A stretch of DNA of 64,000 nucleotides from Parastagonospora avenae f. sp. tritici 18332-5 (lineage: Eukaryota; Ascomycota; Dothideomycetes; Pleosporales; Phaeosphaeriaceae). The stretch spans positions 1-64,000 of the forward strand of contig JAFJTR010000001.1 of the NCBI GenBank assembly GCA_022559985.1, written 5' to 3'. The position numbers and the translations under genes are program-made. Shown here piece by piece: positions 11,239 through 21,041 of the stretch. Below the pieces are notes generated by a model. The model did not search any database and was not told the origin of the DNA. It worked only from the letters and a program-made list of their open reading frames with translations. The first letter of the stretch is position 1, and every line of letters begins with the position of its first letter.

Positions 11239-14200
11239 ATGGGAGCGGTCGAAGATGCCATCGACGCGGCTGCAGACTTTGTGGGTCCGTTGATGAAGCA
11301 AAAAGGAAACAAGCTCGAGGCCGGAACCACATTCGAGGCCAACACCCTTGTGCCGCAAGCACTTTCTCATCTCTACGCAATCAACACCGCTGATCTAGCG
11401 GCGGACCCAGATGCTCCGTATGACGCATCTCTTGCTGGAATCGTCTACGGTTTGCTCGATGTCATCATATTGTTTGGTGTTTTGCCTCAACTATCACCTG
11501 GCGTATCGTTCAGCCAACGTCCGCGATCAGTGCTGGCAGCTACCTGCGTAGCCGCACATGAGAAAGATGTAAAGCAGCTCTCCCAGGCCATCCGAGGGCT
11601 CGTGCCAATTTTAGAACAGAAAGGACTTGGCGTACAGCCACTCCTCAGCCAAAGGATCCTACCTGACATTATTTCTGCACTCGTGGAACTGGCGTTCTCC
11701 CCTACATTTCACGAGTTTCATCGTGAATTCGGTGATATCTACGAGAAGGTCATTGAGCAAACGCCGACTTCGCGTCTTCTTCCTATCCTGACGACCTTTC
11801 TCCAGCAACCTCTTCCGACATGGTTGAAACCGACATTGTCCAGAGAACTGGCGTTGATGCCATTACGCCAGCGAGGTATTCGCCATACGATCGAGTTTAT
11901 TTCTCTTTCACACTTGTCGAAGAACTCTCAAATACCGCAAGACGCATCCGGTTCCATATCGCAAATTCCCATCCCAATAGAAGCCGTTAGGCAGGCTTCA
12001 CGATTGCTTGTCTTGCCACCCAGTGGTATCGAACAGGGTGAGTGGCTACGACAGCTTGTATCTCAATTGTGGGCATTGTTGGACGGCAATGAAGGCGCAG
12101 ACATGAGCCAAGCCGCTGGCCAAATAATCGCAGAAGGTATCTTGAGCAAAAGGGCAACCGGTGCTCCAGATAGTGTCGGGTGGCAGCTGTTTGTTCAGCC
12201 TATCCTTGCAGACATATCACCTGGATTATCCAAACACGACCCGCTAGAAAAGACGCACCATAGACGTGTACTTGTGCAAGAACATGATCTTGAGATAGCA
12301 TTGAAAAGGCTGTCCACCATTGCGCTAGCCCATTCTCATGCCGGTCTCTTGAAGAGGCTGGTCGGCCCTCTTTTGTTGAGTGTATGGGCATTGTTGAATC
12401 ATGCCAATGAAAGACCTGCCCTGGACAAGAAATGGGGTATGTTGCCGAGGAGTATTCTTCTCCGATTCATGGCCATCTCCTGCGATGTGGCCCATATCGA
12501 CAAGATTGCTACAAACATATTTTGGGATGGAGGCACAACTTGGACGTACGAACCTGGCTCTAACGGAGGAATTGAGATCCGCCTGCGAAGTGACAACGCC
12601 CATGGCACTGCTGAGATGGACAGCATCCTCACGCGCCTTGTTGGCCTCGATGGAAGGATTGGTCTCCTTGTTGATCTAATCGCAGATGCAAAGATGCCCG
12701 ATGCCACTGTCGGATCGATTTTCTTGCAGGCCACAAAGCGATGGTTGACTCCTCGACCACAACTTCCCGCAACATCCTTGACGGACGATCTCGACACTGA
12801 TCCTTTTGCTGCCCTGACTAATGCAAAGTTATCCGAGGCCATGGGAAATAAATTTAGAGATCAACTTGCTCGTAGTCCCCAGCACATCATGGAGCTCATG
12901 AGTCAAGTACTGGCAAACTTCATGGCTGAGCACCAGACCAAGGTGCGAACTCTTGCGAAACAGGGTAAAGTAAGCCGAGCCAATATGCAAAATCTGTTGA
13001 AAACGACTATGAAAGATGATCGCAGCAAGAGGAATTCTGGCGACGACAATATGGAAGAAGAACTCGTTGCTTTTGCGATGAGCATCCTGAGCACGCTCAT
13101 TGGGTCAGCGGGCTTCGCGCAGACACCACAGACACAATCGATACTAGCATCAATCATCACACCGCTTGTATACGTTTCACAAGATCATGATCAACATCCG
13201 ATGTCGCCACACATCATATATGCTGCAAATCGGCTACTTCAGCTTGTACAGCCATCTTCTATTGCCCCACAGACTGAAGATGGCGATTCACTTGCCAGCC
13301 ACCACCGCACGACATTAAGGATCATCCTCACTGATATCAATTCGCCTGAGCCTCCGAATCGTACTTGGGCACTGAACACGCTCCGTAAGCTCATTTTAGA
13401 CCCTGTCGCGTTTTCGGTTGTAGACATTCCTTCAATGGCTCAGTTGCTTCTTTCCGCCTCCGTCGCAGACCCAGAGTCATACGTCCACATGTCTGCTATG
13501 CCTGTACTCGTCGATCTCGCGGTCCGCGCGCCCAATCCTGTAGTCGGGATTATAGTTGATGCATTCGTTGACATCGACGAAAGGTCATTGAAACCCCGCC
13601 AAGGGAAACAAATAGAAGAGAAAGAGAGGGAAACTCAAGAGGCACTCGACTTCCGTTTGCGCCTTGGCGAAGTACTAAGCAACTTTGTTTTAGACGACCC
13701 GTTTTTCAGTTCACAAAACGATGTGTTCATGCGCTATAGATGCATAAAGCAGATATACGAAGCGTGCTTATCTCTATCAAGCCGCCGCGGCAAGCGCACG
13801 CAAACGCTGCAGACTCGCACGCAATTCGCAAAAGCAGAACACGAAACGCAAACAGAGGCGGAGGCAGCATGGGGCGGGCCGATACCAAACTTGCTTGATA
13901 CCGAGGGCGAAAATTCTCAAGACCAGGCGGATCGAGATGCGTTACTCGAGATTGTAAAGGGATGGGAAGATACTGGGATCGAAGAAGATGTACGGATCCG
14001 TGCTTCGGCCCTGAGTGTGCTATCAACTATTCTCGAACACCGCATCACATTCTTGCATCAGGCTACAGCTGATGCGGCACTACAGATGGTGCTGTTGATT
14101 ATCACCGTGGAGACTTCGGAGACAAAGGCTATCCTGCGACGTGCTGCGGTCATGGTTGTTATGGGTCTATTACGGGGTCTTGACGGCAGACTCGAAGCTA

Positions 14201-14490
14201 ATCAAGAAGCTGAAATTGGACTTGGCATAACGCAGCAGAGCGAAGTAGAGAGAGTGCTGAAATGGGTCAGAGAAGAAGATGTGGACTCCCTAGTGCGGGA
14301 CCACGCGGCTAGCGTTCTGGAAGGGCTGGAGACGTGGCGCATGAAGAAGCTATATCAAGTCAGGGACCAAGGATTGGCACTCGGAGGTGGTCTCAACCTC
14401 AAGGGACCTTTAAGAGGGTTGACTGTGCAGCCAGGTCTGGGTGCAGACAGGGACGAGCGAAGAAAGTTGATCGTGGAGGAACTTGAGTAG
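11239..14490 (+). CDS. RTP1: RNA polymerase II assembly factor Rtp1 (TANGO6-like)
   Basis: A single-exon gene of 1083 residues. It is an all-helical, HEAT-repeat type protein. The segment from about residue 690 (LRIILTDINSPEPPNRTWAL) to 810 looks like the RTP1 C1 domain. The segment around residues 915-950 (VRIRASALSVLSTILEHR) looks like the RTP1 C2 domain. Members of this family work in the cytoplasm in assembly and nuclear import of RNA polymerase II; the animal relative is TANGO6/TMCO7. Length fits fungal members (about 1000-1100). The start MGAVEDAIDAAADFVGP is chosen because it is the first in-frame Met. The short 3' interval to the convergent SmF gene is 233 bp. Identification rests on family resemblance recalled from memory. 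Confidence 0.8.
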   Translation: MGAVEDAIDAAADFVGPLMKQKGNKLEAGTTFEANTLVPQALSHLYAINTADLAADPDAPYDASLAGIVYGLLDVIILFGVLPQLSPGVSFSQRPRSVLAATCVAAHEKDVKQLSQAIRGLVPILEQKGLGVQPLLSQRILPDIISALVELAFSPTFHEFHREFGDIYEKVIEQTPTSRLLPILTTFLQQPLPTWLKPTLSRELALMPLRQRGIRHTIEFISLSHLSKNSQIPQDASGSISQIPIPIEAVRQASRLLVLPPSGIEQGEWLRQLVSQLWALLDGNEGADMSQAAGQIIAEGILSKRATGAPDSVGWQLFVQPILADISPGLSKHDPLEKTHHRRVLVQEHDLEIALKRLSTIALAHSHAGLLKRLVGPLLLSVWALLNHANERPALDKKWGMLPRSILLRFMAISCDVAHIDKIATNIFWDGGTTWTYEPGSNGGIEIRLRSDNAHGTAEMDSILTRLVGLDGRIGLLVDLIADAKMPDATVGSIFLQATKRWLTPRPQLPATSLTDDLDTDPFAALTNAKLSEAMGNKFRDQLARSPQHIMELMSQVLANFMAEHQTKVRTLAKQGKVSRANMQNLLKTTMKDDRSKRNSGDDNMEEELVAFAMSILSTLIGSAGFAQTPQTQSILASIITPLVYVSQDHDQHPMSPHIIYAANRLLQLVQPSSIAPQTEDGDSLASHHRTTLRIILTDINSPEPPNRTWALNTLRKLILDPVAFSVVDIPSMAQLLLSASVADPESYVHMSAMPVLVDLAVRAPNPVVGIIVDAFVDIDERSLKPRQGKQIEEKERETQEALDFRLRLGEVLSNFVLDDPFFSSQNDVFMRYRCIKQIYEACLSLSSRRGKRTQTLQTRTQFAKAEHETQTEAEAAWGGPIPNLLDTEGENSQDQADRDALLEIVKGWEDTGIEEDVRIRASALSVLSTILEHRITFLHQATADAALQMVLLIITVETSETKAILRRAAVMVVMGLLRGLDGRLEANQEAEIGLGITQQSEVERVLKWVREEDVDSLVRDHAASVLEGLETWRMKKLYQVRDQGLALGGGLNLKGPLRGLTVQPGLGADRDERRKLIVEELE

Positions 14491-14723
14491 CCTCACTGTC
14501 GTATTCTCAATCTACAGGGTCTTCGGCCAAATATAGATCCGCGACCTCAGCCTTGGTGGTATCGTGCCAATGCGTGTAGGTGACCTAGAGTCCGTGCCGC
14601 CAGTTTCCAATCTTGCCACTGGACTTGCCCATGCGCGCATTCGTGCGCAAACCCCCATTCCGCGATGTCCGTAATTTAGCGCGCTTGTGTGGGCGCAGGC
14701 GACCTTGGTTGTGTTCGCGCGCC

Positions 14724-15125
14724 TCAACCGCTCATGTCCGTGTCTTTTGTTGCTTTGGGCTCAACCTCCTCTGCTTTGCCAATCCACAACACGTTGTTGC
14801 ACCGTATGAGGACTTGGCCCAGTAGACCTGAGCTAATTCCGTTGACGAATTCTTCAGTGTTTGACAGCTGGATGTTCATGTACAAATCGACCGACACCAG
14901 TCTGCCCTTATACTCTGTCTCGCCCCACTTTAACCGGACGACGATGTCTTTGTCAACGCTATAGTTAGGTAGTCAGCGCTGCACCGTGGTAGACCTTACG
15001 GCGATTCAAGGCACAAGGCAACGTACAGGCTCTGCAACAGCGGGCGAGGATTGAATGGTGCAACTGCCTGGAGCTCGTTAGCGTTGCGCAGGCGGGAGAA
15101 CGACGCAGGGAGCTCTTACAGCCAT
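14724..15125 (-). CDS. SmF: Small nuclear ribonucleoprotein SmF (Sm-like core protein)
   Basis: A three-exon gene assembled from splice sites: 15125-15120, 15067-15027 and 14958-14724, giving 93 residues. Introns are 52 and 68 bp with GTAAGA/CAG and GTACGT/TAG borders. The product has both Sm motifs: Sm1 ([21 protein letters not shown]) and Sm2 ([10 protein letters not shown]). The N-terminal NPRPLLQSL and the NTEEF segment are specific to SmF among Sm proteins. SmF is one of seven proteins in the heteroheptameric ring on U1, U2, U4 and U5 snRNA. The first exon codes only Met-Ala. The gene is divergent from the DUF866 gene, with 298 bp between starts. Confidence is high because every joined frame matches the family. 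Confidence 0.93.
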
Positions 15126-15423
15126 GTTTGCGACTGTGTGTGTTTGCGCGCGGCAGTCGGAGGAAGCGTGTGAAGCGTGTGCAGTGGGCTGGTTCGGTCG
15201 TGGTCGTGGTCGCGGCTGCGCAGCTGGTGTTGGTAGTGCAGCAGCGAGAAAGTCGGGTCGGCGAAAAGTTTCCCAAAGCTCCGGCGGGCGGTGAGCGGGC
15301 GGGCCTGAAGCTAGCTCCAGCTGCCCTCACTGACTGCGGGGGCGGGACACCCGTGGACTCACCTAGGCTGGTAGACGGACTTACCTGGAACAACAATCAC
15401 CGACACGTGGTCTGACATTCATC

Positions 15424-16072
15424 ATGGTCCTCGCACTAGCTCTCAAAGCTGAGCTCAATGGGTACCTAGAACTTACTCTACCCGTAAATGGCATGCGTTG
15501 TCCGACTAACCCCAGCCAGTGTGACAGACCTCCGCCCACTAGACACCGAAGATGCGCCCTTCTTCTACACTTTCAAGGTGCAATGCACGTCGTGTCGCGA
15601 GACACACCCCAACTTTGTCTCGATAAGTCGCTTTGAGCAGAATGACATCAGCGGCAGCAAAGGCGAAGCCAACTTTGTCTGGAAGTGCAAGAACTGTAAG
15701 GTCTCTCTGCCCATGCCGTCAATTCCTCAACATTGCCTGACCACCCACCAGAGAGAACACTCAGCCAACATCAAGGCGCCGCCCAAGACATACGAACGGA
15801 CAGACCCACCGAAGACGGTCAACATACTCGAGTTCGACTGCAGGGGGCTGGAATTCACAGAGTTCAAGGCTGAGGTTTGTATAGCCTTGTGTGGAGAGTG
15901 CTTGGACACCATAATAACCCTGTTCTAGGGAGAGTTCCTGGCGACAGGAGCAGACACGGGCACCAAATTTGCCAGCATTGACCTCGCCGAAGACGAATGG
16001 TTCGACTACGACGAGAAGGCTGGTGAGGAGGTCAGCATTACAGGCGTGGTGTGGGAAATTCGAAGAGCGTAG
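15424..16072 (+). CDS. CXXC zinc-binding protein, DUF866 family (CZIB/YCR090C-like)
   Basis: A four-exon gene: 15424-15461, 15520-15700, 15752-15874 and 15929-16072. It encodes 161 residues, the usual length of the family. All three introns (58, 51 and 54 bp) are GT-AG and restore the frame. The zinc site is two CXXC pairs, Cys35/Cys38 (CTSC) and Cys69/Cys72 (CKNC). The start MVLALALKAEL and the end GVVWEIRR are family hallmarks. Human CZIB (C1orf123) and yeast YCR090C belong here; the cellular role is poorly defined. The gene shares a bidirectional promoter with SmF. Confidence 0.94.
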
Positions 16073-16300
16073 CTTCCGGTTACCAGCACGTCGCACACCT
16101 CAGAAGTAAAGACCTTGCGCGACTGGATCCAGAGTTCACAAATGTTGGACAGTCTACACATTTCACATTTTCTGCCGTGCCCACAGACTGTAGACACAGA
16201 ACACCCGCCCCTCTGTTCGCCAAGACTAACAGAAATGTCGATAATACAATATGTGAGCATACACCGTCATCGGAATATAGCTCCTTCCGTGCATGATGCT

Positions 16301-16722
16301 CTACGACCACGTAACGACCGTCGAAGCATCGCCAATTTCCTTCACGTCCACGGGCTCAGCACGCTTGTCCCAATCCACAACTGTGCTTGGATTGCCGATA
16401 GTAAACGTGTCCTTTGGTTTCGAGGTCTCGCCACCGCGCTTGCTCCAAATGATGCCTGTTAATGGCTTCCCGATGTTGAACCCGCCCCCTGTTGCTGGCG
16501 GTGTAGGGTCCCAAACGACGTCACGTCTGCCCCAAGTCGTATCGCTAGATGGATTGCCTATAGTAGGACCAGATGGTGCGCCGAGCCCGAGCCCTTGTGC
16601 CTGCGATGTGTTAAGAGAAGGATCTCATTGCAACGACATTTAGATCAACATACAATAGGCGCGCCATTACTGACAGCGACCAAGGCGCCTGCAGCTAGTG
16701 CGGAGGCGAGTTTATACTGCAT
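16301..16722 (-). CDS. Secreted Kex2-processed repeat precursor (KEP-type / candidate RiPP precursor)
   Basis: Two exons, 16722-16654 and 16600-16301, joined across a 53-bp GTATGT...CAG intron in phase 0, encode 122 residues. Residues 1-20 or so form a signal peptide (MQYKLASALAAGALVAVSNG). The mature part has four diverged repeats with Ile-Gly at 37-38, 66-67, 91-92 and 112-113. Each has a Trp exactly nine residues after the Ile (46, 75, 100, 121). In the first three repeats a dibasic pair follows two residues after the Trp (RR48-49, KR77-78, KR102-103); the last repeat ends the protein one residue after its Trp. This is the layout of fungal Kex2-cleaved precursors such as the dikaritin RiPPs, but the core is unlike the published ones I know. 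No UstY (DUF3328) or tyrosinase gene is visible nearby. It could instead yield secreted signalling or effector peptides. Confidence 0.75.
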
Positions 16723-18784
16723 GTTTGAGCCCTCTGATGGTCTGACCAAAATTCGGTTCTGCTAGATGAAGGAGTGGGGACGACGGCTCGTTGTAATGGA
16801 TCAGGGAAGACTTATGTGAGTGCTAATATGGTAGGCCGAGGAAACTGGAAAGGGGGTTGCAGGTAAGAACAGACCTGCTTCATATACCCACAAAGCTGTG
16901 CTGCCAGCCTTTGCCACATCCGTTCCGGCAGGCAGGTTTCTGGCAGTTGAGGCCAACAATACGGGTGTGCAATCTGGGTAAAGCATCACCAGTCCAGATT
17001 GAGTATAGTCTAGGATACACTAGCCACCCATGAGCAGAGACACATATTGGGTAGCAATCGGCTTGAGGAGTTGTTGCTATCGAGCGATTAGTAAATAGGA
17101 TACGGTTGCAAAGAGTCGTTCATCCCAGCCCTAGATCATGTGCACTTGCTCGAGACCTACTCCGGCAAATTCATGCTTTTCATTGCTCGGTCCCTAGAAA
17201 AGTGAGCGTTCCTATGGAAATCTAAAAGTTTGTGATGTGATTGTCTGACCTTTGAACTTACTTCACGCATATGGCTCGGGTCATGCAACTTCTTGACACT
17301 AGATGCCCGGTTTGCTGATCGTAAATTTCTTAGCAAACAATGGCCACTATCGCACCATCAGCATGCTGCGGTTGAGCTCTTGTGGCACTGCAAACACTCT
17401 CTGGCCTGCGGCACTCTAATCTCGAAGCTTGATCCGTGACATTTGTTGTAGCGCGATCACTCCACACTGCAATGTGTGCGCCCGCAATTCATTTGCCCGT
17501 ATGCAGCTGAGCTCTTGCATGCTATATCTCAGCCAAGCCTCGGGTCGTTAAGTCAATGGCTCTTGAGGTCGCCTAGTGAGGTGTGTAGCTGACGGGAGAG
17601 TCCCTTCATCACGACCAGAGGACCCTGCGCTCATCTGCCGTGTGATCTGCGGCGACGAAGCAATTGTGGACAGACTAGAAGTTCTGCAGAGCTTGTTCTG
17701 GCGAAAAGCTGCAGTGAGTCTTCTAGACCTCATTCTTAAAGAGGACAAACTTTGGCGGATGTAACAAATGGTCTTTCTACGCAGTGTTCTGGACTGGCCG
17801 CAGAGAAGCTGAGCGCAACAAGCAGGCTCGACCAAGCAGTCAAGTGAGAGCTGAGACATCCCTGTCTTCATGCCAACGCCGATAACAGCTCGATAGTGCC
17901 GTCTGCAGCTGCTTCCAAATATAGCGGCATGCGCCGGCCCATGATTCTACCTCCACTGCATAGTTGCAGAAGCTCTAATGCTTACCGGAGAATTATGGCT
18001 GTGTCAATGCGGCAGATAAAGGAAAATGTGGATAAAAACACGGAGGCATGCCACCCATATGGGCAGCCAAAAGCTTAAAGTAACATGATCGTCATTGAAA
18101 ACGTCACCGTGTTTGGAGCTTCGTACTCATCAGACAAATTGGTTGTAGAAATATAAATGTAGATCGATATCTCTGCCAAAGGCACAGTTATACCTTCCTT
18201 GCACACGGACACATGATGTTGAGATATGGCTGAAGGGCAGGGATGTGATCCAGAGTGGAAGCGAGATCGTAGATTAAGATGCGGTCTAGCTAATCTAAAT
18301 AGATCGATGAGAATGTCGGCAGCTTGGCACGCCAGCTGTCGGGTGACATGCACTCGGAGGCAGCCATGACGTTGCAATTGGTCCCAGTCCGTCATTGATC
18401 TGGGTCTTTATGGGAATCGAGGAAGGAGTCATATGTTACATGGTCGCCTAATGCGTGCTACGTTTTAGATGTGAGAGCATGGTATTTGCGTAACTAACTG
18501 AAAAGCATATGCCAGGTTCGTGGTACGCGTGAAAGATGGCACATGTGTAGCAGGTCGATGCCCGCACACTACACCTATGCCTTTCTCATATCCGTCGTCT
18601 CTGTTGACCTATTTGAATGCAGATGAGAGTCACTCCAACGCTACGTAACCCCAATCAAATGCTAAGTATACGCCATATTATACAATTGGAACAGATCCAG
18701 CGTTCCATTCATGCCACTCATCAATCGCCTTCAGAGCTTTGGGTCTTTTGGTCTTTGCCCAAGCTCGTGCTCGATCCACGCGGA
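16723..18784. other. Intergenic, 2 kb; no supported gene
   Basis: This lies between the start of the repeat precursor and the end of the PPR gene. It contains only short frames (for instance about 60 codons at 17576-17764, plus) without start context, splice continuity or family resemblance. The first few hundred bases are the presumed promoter of the precursor gene. Confidence 0.5.
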
Positions 18785-20737
18785 CTAAGCCTCTCCTGTA
18801 TTGGTTGAGTCGAACTCCTTTGGTGGCGTAGTATTTGCGCTCCCAGTCAGATTCGCAGCGTCATCATCAAGTGTCGACTGCCCGAAAGAGCTATCGTCAA
18901 ACTCTTCATCTTCATGGGGCAGACCATTGACCTCACTTGAGGCTGTTACGTTCTCGTTCATATAGCCCGAAACTGCGATCATGACGTTGTCTGCTGCCCA
19001 CGCTGGTGCATGGGGAGCGAGGCGCTGTGCCCATCGTGTTGTCTTCGTGGCAGCAGTAATGATGGATTTCTGATCAAACCCTCTCTTTGCAACCTCGTTC
19101 AAAACCTGGTTGAAAGCTACTGTGTTGCCAGTGACAGAACACAGACTAAGCATGTGGTGGTAGGCTTTTGCCACATAGCTTGGCTTCACGTTGGTTTTGA
19201 TGCTATTGATCTCTTCCCAGACGTAAGTGCCGCCTTCCCAATCCGCACGACGTATGCAGTCAGCAAGAAGCTTGGTAAGACCCGGCACAGCGAGACCCCA
19301 CCCATCGGCCTTCATCTCATAGTAGATATCTAAAGCTCTGTCGAATCCCGCAAATCTCAACACGCCGCTGATGAGTGCCGCCTGAACCATTGGTGTGGGA
19401 TAAACTTTTTGTAGTACTTTCTCCGGATTGAGTCTCACCAAGCGTCCCTGGCTCGCTTGGTTGATTTTTATACGTGGATTCGCCAGGGAAAGGGCATCGC
19501 CATCGGCCCCACGCATTTTGGCTACAAAGCGAGTGAAATGGTCTGGGCGTGCCGTGTTGGTATAGTGGTGCAGAATCTGAGTGCAGAGCAATTCATTGGG
19601 CCGAATTTTCGATGCGTGATATGCAGCGATCACATTGTCGACAAGTAGATTGCGTCGCCATTGCGAGAATCCAGCTATGAGTATGTTGAACGTGTGAAGA
19701 TCAGGGGCTGCGGTCGAAATAAGCAGGTTGTGGCAAATCTTGGCAACAAGCAACGGCTTTTCTCCTTGTCTACCCCTTGCGCTTGAATCGAGTAGCTGGG
19801 TGATAGCATCGTTCATCTGCTTGCAGATGCCATAGTAGTCGCCATCGGGATCTTGATAATAGTGTGGAACCCAGGACTTGTCAATATTCACCCTTGCGCT
19901 GTCAATGTGTTCAGGAGAACTACTGACGTGAGCCATTTGCAGCCGCTCTAGGTCCATCATAAAGGCCGTACGAGCAGTTTCGGCTGCAGCATTAGTAGAC
20001 GTCATAATTTGACGAATAGCAGGGGCTAGTTGTTTCAAAGTATCATTGACCTTGTGCGAGTCTTCAAGACCGACATCACGGATCAGTTTGAAGATCAGGA
20101 AGCCAGTAGTCAGTTCCTGCTGGGCTAACTTTTTGCGAGTCTGGCGCTGGCGCAAGGCAGACAATCGCAGCACGTCGGGTGCCCATAGCGACTGTGGTGG
20201 CAGATGGTAGGGATTCAAAGGCGCGCCAGTGTTCGCAGGCCAATCCAGGACTTGGGCTCCTGGCAGCCGTGAATCTAAGCGGAGATGGTCCCAAATATCA
20301 CGAGAGCTTCTCAGATGGGAAGCCTGGTGCTCAAGCATGGCACTGTCGTCCCCGACCTCCATGCCGACGAAGTTGTGGGCGTCCTGCCAATCGGCCTCGT
20401 CGAAAAGGCTGGCAGAGACGGGTGGGTTGTGGGTTGCGCTGGCATGTTCCGAGGCGGTCCGTTCTGAGATGTTGTTCGGCTCGGGTTGATGATCCATAGC
20501 ATCGCGTAGCTGGGCAAAAGCGTCTTCCCACTGTTTGTTCCTGTCGGCCTTCGCTTTCGCATCGATGCTGAGGCCGGCGGCGAAGACGGCCGTGTACCAG
20601 AAAGTCGACGTCGGCGTGCGCAATGCCCAAGGGCCACGCAGGCCACAGCGTCTGACGACAAGGCGCGCATTTGAGACACACGAGATGCATCTACAGGTGC
20701 CCGGGCTCTGCGCTACCCGGGACCAGAGTGCGAACAT
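18785..20737 (-). CDS. Mitochondrial pentatricopeptide repeat (PPR) protein
   Basis: A single-exon gene of 650 residues. The N-terminus is rich in Arg, Ser and Ala and poor in acidic residues (MFALWSRVAQSPGTCRCISC, then RLVVRRCGLRGPW), as in a mitochondrial presequence. The middle and C-terminal halves contain PPR-like helical pairs, for example around residues 350-390 (TFNILIAGFSQWRRNLLVDN) and residues 460-545 (AALISGVLRFAGFDRALDIY followed by YEMKADGW). The C-terminal 50 residues are acidic and probably disordered. PPR proteins bind organellar RNA and act in its processing, stability or translation; the target here is unknown. The gene is divergent from the PNPOx-like gene, with 304 bp between starts. 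Confidence 0.8.
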   Translation of the reverse strand: MFALWSRVAQSPGTCRCISCVSNARLVVRRCGLRGPWALRTPTSTFWYTAVFAAGLSIDAKAKADRNKQWEDAFAQLRDAMDHQPEPNNISERTASEHASATHNPPVSASLFDEADWQDAHNFVGMEVGDDSAMLEHQASHLRSSRDIWDHLRLDSRLPGAQVLDWPANTGAPLNPYHLPPQSLWAPDVLRLSALRQRQTRKKLAQQELTTGFLIFKLIRDVGLEDSHKVNDTLKQLAPAIRQIMTSTNAAAETARTAFMMDLERLQMAHVSSSPEHIDSARVNIDKSWVPHYYQDPDGDYYGICKQMNDAITQLLDSSARGRQGEKPLLVAKICHNLLISTAAPDLHTFNILIAGFSQWRRNLLVDNVIAAYHASKIRPNELLCTQILHHYTNTARPDHFTRFVAKMRGADGDALSLANPRIKINQASQGRLVRLNPEKVLQKVYPTPMVQAALISGVLRFAGFDRALDIYYEMKADGWGLAVPGLTKLLADCIRRADWEGGTYVWEEINSIKTNVKPSYVAKAYHHMLSLCSVTGNTVAFNQVLNEVAKRGFDQKSIITAATKTTRWAQRLAPHAPAWAADNVMIAVSGYMNENVTASSEVNGLPHEDEEFDDSSFGQSTLDDDAANLTGSANTTPPKEFDSTNTGEA

Positions 20738-21041
20738 TTCTACCGGGACATGCTGTGCGGACGGCCGAGGGACGGCGAAGGGCCGTATCGTGGGGGAAAG
20801 AGCGATGCGACGCAGATTTGCAACGGCAGGAGTCGATCGGAGGTTCAGCGGTGGTCGGGTGCGATAGCCGTGGTACCGTCAGCTCGCGATTCTGCTTCTG
20901 CTGCAACCGATATCCCGTGTTTCCAACGTCTATATAGTTTTTGTTTTAGGTAAGCAGGGCTAGCGTTAGCGCGGAATAGTACCGTCTCCGTCCCGTCTTT
21001 GCAGTAGGGAGCTCCTCACTACTCGTCTATCAACGCCCAAC

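Noticed and set aside
11239..14490. Several minus-strand frames of 60-150 codons inside RTP1
   Set aside because: Antisense shadows of a long conserved single-exon gene.
15761..16096. Minus-strand frame of 111 codons
   Set aside because: Shadow of exons 3-4 of the DUF866 gene on the other strand.
16293..16643. Plus-strand Ser/Pro-rich frame of 116 codons
   Set aside because: It is the antisense reading of the repeat precursor gene, whose minus-strand frame has a signal peptide, intron and regular repeats.
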